Shown: piece by piece, positions 1 to 13,410 of the stretch
Layout: each line of letters begins with the position of its first letter
Position numbering within the stretch: position 1 is the stretch's first letter
Source: Margaritifera margaritifera
Taxonomy: Eukaryota; Mollusca; Bivalvia; Unionida; Margaritiferidae
Direction of reading: 5' to 3'
Length of the DNA stretch: 64,000 nt
Assembly: GCA_029931535.1 (NCBI GenBank)
Contig: JAQPZY010001414.1
Coordinates: forward strand, 2,217,501-2,281,500
The notes under the pieces: model-generated
What the model was told of the DNA's origin: nothing
The model's database searches: none
The model's input: the letters and a program-made list of their open reading frames with translations, nothing else
Made by a program: the position numbers and the translations under genes

Positions 1-864
1 TTATCTGAAGTTGATAACTACACTTTCCAGGCAGGGCCCACCGAGCACTGATAGACTAGAATGAACAAAAAGTTCCGATAACACACTCTTATCGGAAGGT
101 GTAAGATAATCAGCTTTGTTGTTTTCTTTTCAATTATTTAAGCTATCATGCCAAAATGCCACTCCTGACTACGTAACCCATTAAGCCAAGATACAAAGTT
201 TAGAATATAGATAGATTTAAATAGTTATATTTATCGGTTACAGTTTGATTTTGCATTCTTTAGCAGTAAACTCTCTATTTACAGATTTTTTCAAGGTCTT
301 ATTTTACAGAGTTCCTGATATGAGCCATGTCTGAAAATGATGCAAATCATTCAGGTTGAAATTTTCAATTATCCTAAGATTAATAATGGAATAATCAAAG
401 CGGTTACATACACTTTATTAATGCGAGGAATGCAACTATGTGAACCAATTAATGCGAGAAATGCAACTATGTGAACCTTTTCCCTTTATTAAATCAATCA
501 AGGTTGACTAAAAATTAGGACAACATATGAGTGCTCAGTAAATCAAAACAACCATTCTAACACCTGAAATGAAATAATTAAATATTATAATAAAAATAAA
601 TATAACTATGTCGACTTTAGTTCCCTTATTATATCAATATAAAAATAAATCGATGTCATAATATTTATAGATAGTTAGAAGGTTGATAGAAAACAAAACA
701 TTTTACTATTAAACAAGAGTACCGTGAAAGACACATTGTACTCACGCCCCTTGTTTAATAGTCCTTTATGTAAGCACTAGTAGGATATGGTTGACTCTGG
801 AGATTATTGACAAGCAAGGCAAGATATGCGGCCTTGAACTAAACGTAATGTGAAAACCCCTTAA
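1..864. other. gene-free AT-rich sequence
   Basis: No convincing coding frame, RNA gene or repeat apart from the short duplication at 421-478. Confidence 0.5.
421..478. repeat. short 28-29-bp direct duplication
   Basis: Two near-identical copies of ATGCGAGGAATGCAACTATG with following TGAACC. No function seen. Confidence 0.6.
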
Positions 865-1860
865 TTTTCTTATTAGATATGACCGCGATCTCTGAGACCC
901 AAGAATAAATAGGTTTCCTTATTATTCTAAGTGTAAGCCATCCACAAAGTTTGGTCAAAGAACTTACTCTAGAAAAAAAGTTATTCGGCTGCACCAATTC
1001 TGTTTTCAGCTGCAATGAACTTGACATCGCACCTTTTGACCACAAAATCAACCAGCTTCTCCCATGCCATAAGTGCAAGCCATCCAAAAACTTTAGTCAA
1101 GGTACGTGGTGTTTAACTTTGTTATTAGGCAAAAACCATTTTTTCTTTCAATCACAGTAACCATGGTTTGTTTTCCATTTTTATCCCAAGATCATGAGTC
1201 TTTTCTTTTCCACAACGTGTAAGACATTCAGACAGTTTAGTGAGGTTACATGGCCGATACCTAAAAACCTTAGTCCAGAAACAATTTATCTTCTTTCAGT
1301 TACAGTGAACTTGACCTTTGACCATTTGATTCCAAAATATATACACTTCTTTTGTACCCCAAGTGAAAGCCGTCCAATAAGTTTGGTTTAGGTCTATAGT
1401 GTAGAACCGGCGTTATTTTGCAGAAACCATTCATCTTTGTTCAGTCAGAGTGACCTTCATCTTTGACATGTTCTCTCCAAATCAAAAGACTTATTCCTTA
1501 CTACAAGTGCAAGTAATCCACAAATTTGAGTAACTATTGGCGATGGAAAACTCAAGCTATTTTTCACAAACCATTGTTTTTCTTTTAGTCACAGATACCT
1601 TGACCTTACATATTTTGACTCCGAAATCAATAGGTTTTTCCTTACCCCAAGTGCAAGCCATCTACTAAGTTTGGTAACTGTAGATGGTAGAGAACTCGAG
1701 GTATTGATCAGAGATAATTTGTCTTCTTTCAAACACAATGGCCTCGATCTCTGAACTTTTGAACCGAAGATCGATAGGGTACTTCCTTATCCCATGTGCA
1801 AGTTATCCACAACGTTAGGTAACTCTAGATGGTGGACGACAAGATTCATCGTGAGGAAAC
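865..1860. repeat. diverged ~144-bp tandem array, about 7 units
   Basis: A block resembling AAGTGCAAGCCATCCACAAA recurs at about 929, 1,070, (1,214), 1,357, 1,505, 1,650 and 1,794, a spacing of 141-148 bp. It is associated with CTTGACCTTTGACC-like stretches. Units are strongly diverged. No coding potential is seen. Confidence 0.75.
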
Positions 1861-2639
1861 AAAATTCGTAGCAGACAGATGGATATACAGCATTTTAACA
1901 TAATACTCTCCGCCTTATTGCCGGCGTATAAAATGGATTCCATTACAAGGTTTAAAATGGAACGTAACTATGTAGATTTGTATACCCAAATAGTTGATAT
2001 CTGATGTTAAACATTGCTGAGTTCACCGTTCACGAATTTTTCTTTATATTATTAATCTTTTCCTTCACGATCAATATTAATCAATGTCAATGATTAAGAA
2101 GACTGAAAAATGTCCAAAATTAACACAGGATGAATCTAAGTGCAAACTTTTTGTGTGTGGATAAAATAGGGAATATGACTATTGACTTTTCCCAAGTTTT
2201 AAGTTCAAATCAAAAGTGGAGGTCATAAATAAAGGTTAATTAAAAGCTATATACACATTAAACAATGGAAACATTGAAAAAAATAAGTGCATTTTAAAGG
2301 AATGTTAATATGTTGCCTTCTACCTTTATTTCAACTACAACAAAACATCTGTATCCATGTATAATAACAATAAGTTATCTTTGTAAAATGGATGAACTAA
2401 AGAAAGTAAGTGTACCACAAATAAATAATTTTCTAGCTTTGTTAAATAATGATAAAAATCACTTTCAGAAATACAGATAAAAAATATTAAACATTTGATG
2501 TATTAAAGGACACACGTTATTGAAAAAAGTAATGCATATGCGATTTTGTCTGGCTCGTTTATTCAGCCGAATCTTGGTATGACGTTACGACTGATAATGG
2601 AAATCACTCCGGCAACTTGTATCATGTGTTTATTAAATG
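1861..2639. other. gene-free AT-rich sequence
   Basis: Nothing recognised between the 144-bp array and the Ty3/gypsy relic. Confidence 0.5.
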
Positions 2640-5600
2640 TGTTTAAACTAATATTTATATTGACGTAAGTAGATCTGGACATTTCTCCTATGAAAACAAA
2701 ATTCTGAAATAGCAAAGCCCTCTAAGTGTATCCTAGCCAATTTGGCCATTTCATAACCTGGAAATGGCACTGTCGAGACGGTGTGAACTCGTAGACTGGT
2801 AGCATATGTTTCATCAAGAGAGTTGCAGTATTTCAAACAATCCAATGACGTAGTATTGGTGATTTCACAAATCGCGTCGTCTGATTGCCTCTCATCACGA
2901 GTATACTTTCGACTGAGTGCGTCTGCCTTTTCGTTCAATCTCCCTGACCGATACTTCATCGTAAAGTTAAGTTGTGCAAGTTGCACGGCCAAACGCAACT
3001 CAGGGGCGTATAGCTTTGCAGCCTTGAACTAATTCAAAAGCTTGTTATCGGTAAAAACTGCAAACTTTCAACCTATAAGGTAGTAGTCCCTGACCTTTTC
3101 TGTTACATCACACTTCAAACAAGGCATCTTTAATTCATAGAGCTGTAATGTTTCATATTATCTCTGACGGTAGGAGACTTCTGGATGTACATGTATATGC
3201 AATAACCCCATTCTTCCCATTCTGTTGCTGAGAAAACAATGCACCCAGTATGTGAAACTTGTATCAATTTCAAATGACTGTTGAAATCAAACATTTCTTC
3301 AAAGTCTCAAAAGCAAAGGTCTCATTCAGAATTCCAGCTCCTTTCGAAAGGAATGAAACTTTCAGTAGAGGCAACAGTTTTTCGTTTTTGATTTACTCAT
3401 AGTTGTCGCTTGCATTTAATGGTCTTGCAATCTGCGATACTCCACGAACAAAGCGGTTGTAATAGCTTGCTAACCCGTAGAAAGACCGGAATTCTGGCTC
3501 TCAGGTAGGAACTGCTTAACTGCCAATGTTGGAATCTGTTGAAATTCTTTTTTCCGACAACGACATGTCCAAAGTGTGTTACCTATTTAACAAAACAAAT
3601 GGCATTTGGATGGTTTTATCTTCAATCCATGTTTTTTTCAGTCGTAAAATACGTAGTCCAGTCGTCTAATGAATTTCTTCACAGAACCAAGAAATACCAA
3701 GAGACTATCCAAATTGATGAGCAAAATAGTAAAACTTTTGTCTGCAAGGGATGTCTGAATTAAACAGTGAAAAATCGAAGGACTGTTAAAGAGTCCCAAA
3801 AACATGCACATGTGTTCAAACGCCCACCCCACCTGGTCCCAACACTAAATGCTGTCTTGTGCATATCGTTCTCATCAATTGCCACCTGGTAGAATCCTAA
3901 AGCCAACTTAAGTGAACTGTAGCACGCTGCTCCTTGCAATGCTTCCAGTGCTTCCTTTATTGTTGGCAACGGGTATGCGTCTTTAAAGTTCTTTTCATTA
4001 AACCTGTGGTAATCAACACAAGGTCGAAGGATGTTGTCTTTCATATATACTAAATCAACAGGAAATACGTAACAGCTCGTGCTAGATTGAATGACTTTCT
4101 ATTTTTTTAAAATTGTGTATATGACTCTTAAACTCATCCATTTGATTTCGTGGTATTTTTAGATGTGAGAGCTTGATTGTTTTTCATCCAGTATAAGAAT
4201 TGTGTGCTTGACATCATCTGTGTATCCCAGATCATGATTAGTTTTAGAGAAGCCATCTTGATGTTTGTAGACAAAACAAAGTACTTTCTACATTTGATAA
4301 TCAGTAAGATTCTCCCTGTCAATACCAACCTTGAATGGCAGCTATTCAAAGGACCGTGCTGGCTAATCCATTTTTACAGACATAATCGATGCGCTCTATC
4401 CTGACACAAATCTCGATGTTTTAAATACTGACAGCGACATTTACCTCAAGAGAAGTACATTTCTTGAATATAGAAATATTCTGGTTCTTAGTTGAAACCA
4501 AACATCTTCTTCATCCAAGTTGACTACTCTCAGAAGCACCTTTCAACCTTTCCATTCTTTACGTCTGTTAGGGTATTATTAACGGCAAATGTTTATTGGC
4601 AAAACGCGTGAGTCTTGAACAGCTGCGGTGTAGCTTCACATATACTTTAACTGATGAGTGCTTCCGTCAATAGTTCTCATCAATCTGGCAGGTATTTTCA
4701 AGGGCTGTGGGGTGCAAATACTTACAAAACTCACAGAATCAGATTCGAGGGGAGTAAAACATGTCTCATTTAGGAATAATATCTATGACCATTCTGTAGT
4801 CAATGCATCTAACTTATACTCGCTGGTAATATCGTCTTCACTCAAGGTTTTTTTTTTCAGTAACTTAAACACTTTGCAATCGATAACACCAGGAGAACTC
4901 GTTGTTCGATATTCTTCACCACCAAAAGTCCGACGGTTTGTGTCCAAATGCCCAAAGCTCGACTTCTATGCATCCTAAATATGGCATGTCAAGATCATTT
5001 GCTCCAGTCACCTTTATCCATTGTTTTCGGTCAATTACTGTTTACTTTCCCTTCAACACTTCTTCAAAGAAAGTCTGAAGTCTGCCGGATACTTGCGATC
5101 TTGTATCTATTAAGCATCTTACAGGCTGTCTGTCAATAAAAACTGTAATTTATGGGAAATATCCAGCTGCTTTCTGAAATAAACATTCTTTGTCAATTGC
5201 TGTAGATTTTTAATATGTGTTTTTCCTTCCATCGCTTGACTCTTCGCGACGGGGGAGCCGGAGTTTAAATTGTTCTTGTCGTTGCTTTCTCTAGTCTTCG
5301 CATACCTATTCATGCTGATGATATTTTGCTCTCTTGTATATTCTGCTATCTTGTGACAGTTCTCTCTACACCGGCAGGATGTTAAAACTCTTGCAGACTG
5401 AGGTTTGGCTTCCTTTCCTTTAGTTATAATTGGACCATTTGTGAGACTGCGTTTTCTTCGTAACATCGGTAAGTATATTGAGCTATATTTACTCTTTCTG
5501 TACAAGCTCTCCTCTTCATTTACTGTTGAAAGTTAGAATACAATTATACAAGCGAGGCATCTTCGTAAACTATGTTTTGAACCTGACATGGTGGATTAAT

Positions 5601-5960
5601 ATTGTTGGAATCCTCCGTCCATCAGGAGACAACTAGTCTGAAAGCCACAGATTGTATATATGCTTTCTCTAAATTAATAAATTCAGATTTCTCATTTCGT
5701 TTGCAATTGCCTGCCTCGCACTTCGTTGATAAATCTCTCTTTTATGGCACTATCTTTATCTCCTTTTTCAATATCTGATTGCTCGACTTCATCAGTGACA
5801 ACGAGTGAATTTTAAAAGATTCAGCTTCGGTCTGGTCTCGATAGAAGAGCTGTTATAAAGATGCACTCGACTCAGTATCATTGAAGGCATTCCGCAAAAT
5901 GTCGTAACAGGTTACCCAGAGTTTAAAATTGTCTTAAGGAACATCGTCTTGAGTCACGGT
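2640..5960 (-). pseudogene. decayed Ty3/gypsy retrotransposon, gag-PR-RT-RNase H
   Basis: Minus-strand frames, broken by many stops and shifts, follow Ty3/gypsy order. A gag-like patch lies at about 5,700-5,870 (FYRDQTEAESFKIHSL). A retroviral-type protease lies near 5,090-5,115, where DTG has become DTR (LIDTRSQVS). RT starts at about 4,240, with RPCVDYHRFNEKNFKDAYPL at about 3,980-4,030, and its catalytic box near 3,715 has degenerated to NLDS. A tether follows (FRSFYGLASYYNRFV) at about 3,430-3,490. RNase H and its end (YRSGRLNEKADALSRK) lie at about 2,900-2,960. It stops in the linker before integrase; no integrase or flanking LTRs were found. Several active-site residues are lost, so it is inactive. 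Confidence 0.85.
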
Positions 5961-6519
5961 AACCACACACACACACACACACACACTGTCTCACATTTTA
6001 CTCGGAGTATTTGTGTACTTTTGGGTCATATTCGTAATTCATTCTCTTTCCCGTTTACTTGCATAAAATAACTCTTTTGTCATTTTATTCTTAGCCTTTG
6101 CCTCATTTAGACCTTCTTCTACGACATTGATTTTTAATTCCAGTTCTCCTTAACTCATGTTTTCTCTTTACTGTTTGCAAAATCTACAATTACTACCTAT
6201 ACAAGAGTCAGAGGGATACAGTATAAGTAAACAACACAATGAAAATCTTTATTGATACTGAGTAATGGCTGCGCTTGCAAAAAATTATCAACCAAATATC
6301 AAAATAGCAAGATATATATGCAAAACCTCGCGAACATAGCACACTTTACACGAGAAAACCAACTTGTTCTGCATAACGCGCATTAAGCCTATCTATGTGG
6401 CAACAAATTTAGCAAAGACCGAAACTAACGATATACACTTATATATTATTCTTCCCACATACGTCATCAAACATGATTTCAAATTCAATACGTGGATATT
6501 GATAAGCAATTATAATTAA

Positions 6520-6614
<95 letters not shown>

Positions 6615-8029
6615 AATGTGATGCGTCTTTCGTCTCATGAATCAAAGTATATGTCTTACTCAACGCATACCCTCATATGCAAATATGGGACAAAGACATA
6701 TATATTCTACCAAACAAACACCTACTAATCTAACAAATCAATGGCAGCTGTTCCAATGTATCTCAAATATGCAGATTATCAATATCAAAACATGGAAGTC
6801 TTAAAGTTATACTTCGATTCGCGTATGACTAAGTAAACTCTGACACCCTAAACAAAAAAATTAAATCAATTCATCAGTATATCTTCAGTCTCGTAACCTT
6901 TGATATTGTGAAAAAAAATCTGTGACATTCTAAAACAAACTGGGATGCACAAAGCGATAAGTGCGCACGAAAAGCATTTAATACAAAATTCGGGCAAAAC
7001 TATTGAAAATATTGGTGTATTTCAATATTTAAAAAGTGGTACCCAAAATCTCGGATTGTTCTTATTGACCAAGTACAACTAATATGACAAAATCCAGTAT
7101 AGCATATGAATAAGATGTCGCGGAAATATATTTTTCAATTTAAAAATATTTCACTAAAATATTTATGAAACGTGATTGAAATACCAAATTAGACCTATTA
7201 AATTGACTTACCTTCTTCCAAAAGTTCAATCGAAAAGTGCACACAATTCACAAATCTAACTAAATTAATTCAGAACAATCCGTTTTGTTTCTTTTTTCGT
7301 AAAAATAAAAAAGTATGTTTCCGTTTAAGTATACTTCCTCTTCAATCCTGCATACATACAAACAAATTGGCCACTTTTGTACGAGTTATTAGCTTCCCCC
7401 GATCAGCTTTCACGGGTAAATTCGACAAAGTCGCGGTCACGCCAAAGAAAGTGCAGTTCAAAAGTCGAAACAATAAAAAGGAATGCAGTACAATTTACAA
7501 ACTCTTGTTCATTCAACCGAATTAGGTCGACAGCTAGAGTGTTCCAGAATAATAGAAAAAATACACAAAGTCAACAGGATGACCACTTGCAATTCGAATC
7601 ACAACAAGCAAGGTCAATAGCAGCGGTTAAATATCTGTCACTGTAAGTCGTAAGTCCCAAATCGCCTGAGGTACAAGAACACAGACTACATCTGCACAGC
7701 ACAGGTATGATTAATCCCGCTGAATTGCAGGTGCCAGATGGTTCATTTACCTTGGAGATCCCTTCGGTGTAAACCTAGATTGTCTCAATACATTGCGAAC
7801 TTTAAATTAAATAATAAAAGACATACATGTATGGATGCATGAATATCTGTAGATATGCATAATATGCATAAAAAAGGTTTCCATTGTTTACAAATTAGTC
7901 TTTGACTGTATGAATATATCACTGATTGAAAAAATACATACCTCAATTAGAATATTTGCCTAGCGACCATTAGGATTCAGCTATTCTCTCTTCCTGCTTC
8001 ATTCATTAATTCATACACTAACCACCACC

Positions 8030-8032
<3 letters not shown>
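5961..8032. other. gene-free sequence with microsatellites
   Basis: It contains a short (CA)n at about 5,965-5,985 and the compound microsatellite at 6,521-6,612. The open frames here are short, without codon bias or motifs. Nothing else recognised. Confidence 0.5.
6521..6612. repeat. compound (AC)n(AT)n microsatellite
   Basis: A perfect AC run followed directly by an AT run. The same compound order recurs at 38,142-38,247 and 60,221-60,322. Confidence 0.97.

Positions 8033-8101
<69 letters not shown>
8033..8101. repeat. (CT)n microsatellite
   Basis: Uninterrupted CT dinucleotide run of about 68 bp. Confidence 0.97.
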
Positions 8102-8104
<3 letters not shown>

Positions 8105-8849
8105 CAACAAATAAAAAGATTATTGAACATTTGCTAAGATGAAGATAACAACTCAGTTCTGAAACATTCACCCTAAAGAAAGAAATGAGATTGAGACATC
8201 CCATCGACGACGTTATACTCTGCACTACACATGCAAGGTACACTACAGCCGGAAGAAATATCAAGATTGATAAATGATGACCATACACAATTTCAGTGTT
8301 GCAAATGATTCGTAATCAGTTTACGGTAAATAAAGCATCTGACAAAACGGTACGTTTAAGACTAAACAGATTACACTTCTTGTGCATGACATCTAGACTA
8401 GAAATAAACATAAAAATGCACCAGGAGTTAACTGCCTGGTGAAACATAGTGTACCGGGTGGTGACTTTCTCGTGCACTCCAGTGTACCTATATGAATAAA
8501 CTATCGGTCATTTGTACATATGATGCAATTCATTCTGAATCTTTGAAATATGCGCACTGCCTGGTTGATTTGATAATGGCAACACTTAAATTGTCAATTC
8601 AGTTTTATTTTATTTTATAATTCACGTGTTCATTTTATTTGTTCATTAATTTCACTTTTGATCCATTCACTATCATTATAGTTGATCAATTTGGAGTATC
8701 TACTAAATCTATTATTTCATTTGCTCAACGGTTTTTCCTTATTTCTTTGTTCGTTTATTTATTAATCATTCGTTCGTTAGTTCATTCATTCATTCATCCA
8801 TTCATCTACGGAAATTTGTAGGAATAGAAAGGACGAACGTATATAAGTA

Positions 8850-9658
8850 ATAAATTGGAGTATAATGATGTTTTATACATGAATAGTTAATATCGATTAT
8901 GGAAGTATAAAGATGTTTTATACTTAAATGGTTAATATCGAGTATGGAAGTATAATGATGTTTTATACTTGAATGGTTAATATCGATTATGGAAGTATAA
9001 TGATGTTTTATACTTGAATGATTAGTATCAAGTATGGAAGTATAATGATGTTTAATACTTAAATGGTTAATATCGATTATGGAAGTATAATGATGCTTTA
9101 TACTTGAATGGTTAGTATCGAGTATGGAAGTATAATGATGTTTAATACTTGAATGGTTAATATCGATTATGGAATTATAATGATGTTTAATACTTAAATG
9201 GTTAATATCGAGTATGGAAGTATAATGATGTTTTATACTTGAATGGTTAATATCGATTATGGAAGTATAATGCTGTTTAATACTTAAATGGTTAATATCG
9301 AGTATGGAATTATAATGATGTTTTATACTTGAATTGTTAATATCGAGTATGAAAGTATAATGATGTTTTATACTTGAATGGTTAGTATCGAGTATGGAAT
9401 TATAATGATGTTTTATACTTGAATGGGTAGTATCGTATCGAGTATGGAAGTATAATGATGTTTTATACTTGAATTGTTAATATCGAGTATGAAAGTATAA
9501 TGATGTTTTATACTTGCATGGTTAGTATCGAGTATGGAATTATAATGATGTTTTATACTTGAATGGGTAGTATCGAGTATGGAAGTATAATGATGTTTTA
9601 TACTTGAATGGTTTGTATCGAAGTATCGAGTATGGAAGTATAATGATGTTTGATACTA
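8850..9658. repeat. 45-bp minisatellite, about 18 copies
   Basis: TATGGAAGTATAATGATG recurs every 45 bp (for example at 8,901 and 8,946). Each unit contains an imperfect palindrome AGTATAA...TTATACT. Two 3' units carry extra GTATC duplications, at about 9,433 and 9,620. Confidence 0.95.
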
Positions 9659-10430
9659 GAGAGACTAATATAGAGTATATTTTAACAGTTATTCTCATAC
9701 ACAATACTACAAAATCCACATGTTATCAACAAACAAACCACCATGTACAATTTTAAACGGTCATAAGAATTCTTCTGTAAAATTAGAAGACGTTTATGCA
9801 TGTGAAATTTATGATTAATTCAGCCTGAACTTCTATAATGTCGGGAACTTACCCCATGTTACTAAATTGTTCCGGCTTTGGTCGCTGATACACTAATTTG
9901 TTGAAATGTAAATCCTATTTTAGCATTGTTTAAAAGAAAAACTAGTTACCATTTACCTGCTATTTCTTGTCCAAATCGAATTGTAAAGAGTGTTACAGCC
10001 ATTTTACAATGAAGCTAAAAGAAAAAGAAAACAGAAAAAATATAGTTAAATATTTAAATATTTACTTATATTCTCAGAGGAACTTTACTGCAATTTAAGC
10101 AAGGTCAGGTGTAGAACTTTCTCATTATAAAGCCAAATTAGAATATAAACCTTTGATCCACGTGCAAGGAGTCAATAATCGTCATACAAATATACTAGTA
10201 CGATCTTAGACAGTTTTAAATACTCTCAATCTATAGATGATGATAATGACTATGATGGAGATGACGATCATGATGATGGTGGAAGTAGTTTTATTTAGTG
10301 TTACGATGGGTTGTTGGTGACTGTTGATGAATTGTGCTCAATTAGTATTAGTTTCTCTCAATAGAATGTTAATCACTAAATTTTAAATTGAAAATAAATC
10401 TTTACAAAGAACTAATATAATCCTTTCTGG
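9659..10430. other. gene-free spacer between minisatellites
   Basis: AT-rich, with a loose GAT-rich patch at about 10,237-10,282. No gene seen. Confidence 0.5.
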
Positions 10431-10435
10431 ACGGA

Positions 10436-11800
10436 GATGTATGTAATATTATTTAGTGCTAACTGGGACAAGTATGCGTAATAATGTATGTAATATTATT
10501 TAGTGCTAACTAGGACAAGTATGCGTAATAATGTATGTAATATTATAGAGTGAAAACTAGGACAAGTATGCGTAATAATGTATGTAATATTATAGAGTGA
10601 TAACTAGGACAAGTATGCGTAATAATGTATGTAATATTATAGAGTGATAACTAGGACAAGTATGCGTAATAATGTATGTAATATTATAGAGTGATAACTA
10701 GGACAAGTATGCATAATAATGTATGTAATATTATAGAGTGATAACTAGGACAAGTATGCGTAATAATGTATGTAATATTATAGAGTGATAACTAGGACAA
10801 GTATGCGTAATAATGTATGTAATATTATAGAGTGATAACTAGGACAAGTATGCGTAATAATGTATGTAATATTATTTCGTGCTAACTGGGACAAGTTTGC
10901 GTAATAATGTATGTAATATTATTTCGTGCTAACTGGGACAAGTATGCGTAATAATGTATGTAATATTATAGAGTGATAACTAGGACAAGTATGCGTAATA
11001 ATGTATGTAATATTATAGAGTGATAACTAGGACAAGTATGCATAATAATGTATGTAATATTATAGAGTGATAACTAGGACAAGTATGCGTAATAATGTAT
11101 GTAATATTATAGAGTGATAACTAGGACAAGTATGCGTAATAATGTATGTAATATTATAGAGTGATAACTAGGACAAGTATGCATAATAATGTATGTAATA
11201 TTATAGAGTGATAACTAGGACAAGTATGCGTAATAATGTATGTAATATTATAGAGTGATAACTAGGACAAGTATGCGTAATAATGTATGTAATATTATAG
11301 AGTGATAACTAGGACAAGTATGCGTAATAATGTATGTAATATTATTTGGTGCTAACTGGGACAAGTTTGCGTAATAATGTATGTAATATTATTTCGTGCT
11401 AACTGGGACAAGTATGCGTAATAATGTATGTAATATTATAGAGTGATAACTAGGACAAGTATGCGTAATAATGTATGTAATATTATAGAGTGATAACTAG
11501 GACAAGTATGCATAATAATGTATGTAATATTATAGAGTGATAACTAGGACAAGTATGCGTAATAATGTATGTAATATTATAGAGTGATAACTAGGACAAG
11601 TATGCGTAATAATGTATGTAATATTATAGAGTGATAACTAGGACAAGTATGCGTAATAATGTATGCAATATTATTTCGTGCTAACTGGGACAAGTTTGCG
11701 TAATAATGTATGTAATATTATTTCGTGCTAACTGGGACAAGTATGCGTAATAATGTATGTAATATTATAGAGTGATAACTAGGACAAGTATGCGTAATAA
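10436..11800. repeat. 47-bp minisatellite, about 29 copies, with two unit types
   Basis: ATGTAATATT recurs every 47 bp from 10,441. Type A has TAGAGTGATAACTAGG; type B has TTTCGTGCTAACTGGG. A third marker is GCAT in place of GCGT. The units are arranged in higher-order blocks (see findings). Confidence 0.97.
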
Positions 11801-12160
11801 TGCTTGTCAAATAGCCTCTTTCTCAAGTTTGAGTCCTCTATCTTGTATATTTCGTGTTTTATATTGAATAAAAAAATACCAAGGCTGAACGCCTCTCTTT
11901 GTTTTAAGAAGAAGGCCATTGTTTTAAATTTATAAATACATTATGTTTGTCTACTCCTTAGTCCACTTTCTTTACAAATCAAAGCCCTGGTTATAAGGGG
12001 ACCAATTAGTGAATTTCTTATAAGACACTATGTTCTCTTTCCACATTGGCAATGGTGTCCATATGGAAGTTAATCTGGCCAGAGTATACATTGCAGAGAT
12101 ATTGAAAGTCTATCTAGTTTTCCCTGGAGCCATGTAGTAAAAGGCTCTGAGTGATACATA

Positions 12161-12231
<71 letters not shown>

Positions 12232-12615
12232 GAGACAAAATAAAACATGTTGCCTAATTCAACAAGGCATTTACTTTGATACAGAAAATGAAACACAGAA
12301 ACCAAATGGACCACACGCTGGATACTACCTGACACAGTCTTCTACAGAACTTATTATGTTACCGATTCATTAGAAAAGTTAAATCTGCAGGCAATAGATG
12401 GTTTCTTATTTGTATAAGATATAGTATCAAGGTCAGTAACAATGTTGAATCCACACATGAATTGATGAATGGAATATAGCATGATTGTGATTTAGTATTG
12501 ATTACAATGGCGTATTTTCGATGCATATTGCTAGGCAATATATACAACACACTTAATCGCAATTTATTTTAATCAGCCGTTCTCCCTATGCCTTGTTGAC
12601 TCATATCATTAGATT
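11801..12615. other. gene-free sequence with (CT)n
   Basis: Holds the (CT)n microsatellite at 12,163-12,228; nothing else recognised. Confidence 0.5.
12163..12228. repeat. (CT)n microsatellite
   Basis: Uninterrupted CT run of about 66 bp. Confidence 0.97.
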
Positions 12616-12619
12616 GGCT

Positions 12620-12810
12620 GGTTGGTTTTTAACAGGACTTTTAGCTATTTTATTTGCTATATCATCCCGAGGAAATTGGAGTTAAGTACCTTTAGCAATA
12701 AAATATAGATGCAGCCGACCCGGGCTGACCTGGGCGAGAAATCGAACATGTGGCCTTTGTATTACGAAACAAACGCTCTACCAAGTGAGATACCGTGGCT
12801 CCATCATATA
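12620..12810 (-). mobile_element. tRNA-derived SINE with tRNA-Thr-like head
   Basis: The minus strand begins GGAGCCACGGTATCTCACTT, with an A-box-like TATCTCACTTGGTAGAGCG, a plausible anticodon arm (TTTGT...ACAAA) and a B-box-like GTTCGATTTC. The body then has GGTACTTAACTCCAATTTCC and a tail with CCTGTTAAAAACC. The body resembles the outer SINE at 63.1 kb (GGCACTTTACTCCAATTGCC). The A-to-B box spacing fits a pol III promoter. Decayed. Confidence 0.65.
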
Positions 12811-12814
12811 ATCA

Positions 12815-13400
12815 TTAGGATAAGTTCTAATTAAGTAAAAAGCCAATCTTTAAATCTAAATAAGAAGAATATATGCCGGCATGAAGATAATCACATCAAA
12901 CATCTTTATCCTTAAATAATTGTTTAGTATTGATTCTGAATGGAAAATATAGTTCATGATGCAATTGGCAATTTTGAGAGTGACGGGTCTAGACCCTGAG
13001 TGACGGGGAGGAGGAGGAACGTGGCGCAAGACAACGTTCCTAAGGACAATGTGAAACTAAACAGTTTCTGTCCAAGTGTTCTGTGCATCAGCCGCTTCTG
13101 ATCTTAACTTTCTGAATTTTGCATTAGTGACACCTTGCTCTATATTTGTTTGTCCTCATAGATCCTGGTAGCCACAGATCTTTAATAGTCATGAAAATAT
13201 TGTAATAATTCAACATGAAAATATTCTCACTACCATAACAAACGGGTATGTCACTAACAAGGATTATTCTCAAACTGTTTACAATTTAATGATTAGCATC
13301 TCCTTTAACCTTTACATCAAACGATATGAAACAACTACTTGGTACAATCATAACATTTGGACCCATATATAATGACACAAAAATTGATAATGACGCACAT
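12815..13400. other. gene-free sequence
   Basis: Nothing recognised. Confidence 0.4.
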
Positions 13401-13410
13401 ACAAAACAGT

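Noticed and set aside
6439..6663. Open frame over (AC)n(AT)n
   Set aside because: Pure microsatellite translation (IYIYIY, CVCVCV); the same applies to frames over the other AT, AC and CT runs.
7377..7646. 89-codon plus frame
   Set aside because: No motif, no repeat counterpart and ordinary intergenic composition.
10436..11800. CRISPR-like array
   Set aside because: Units are contiguous with no unique spacers; it is a minisatellite in a eukaryotic genome.
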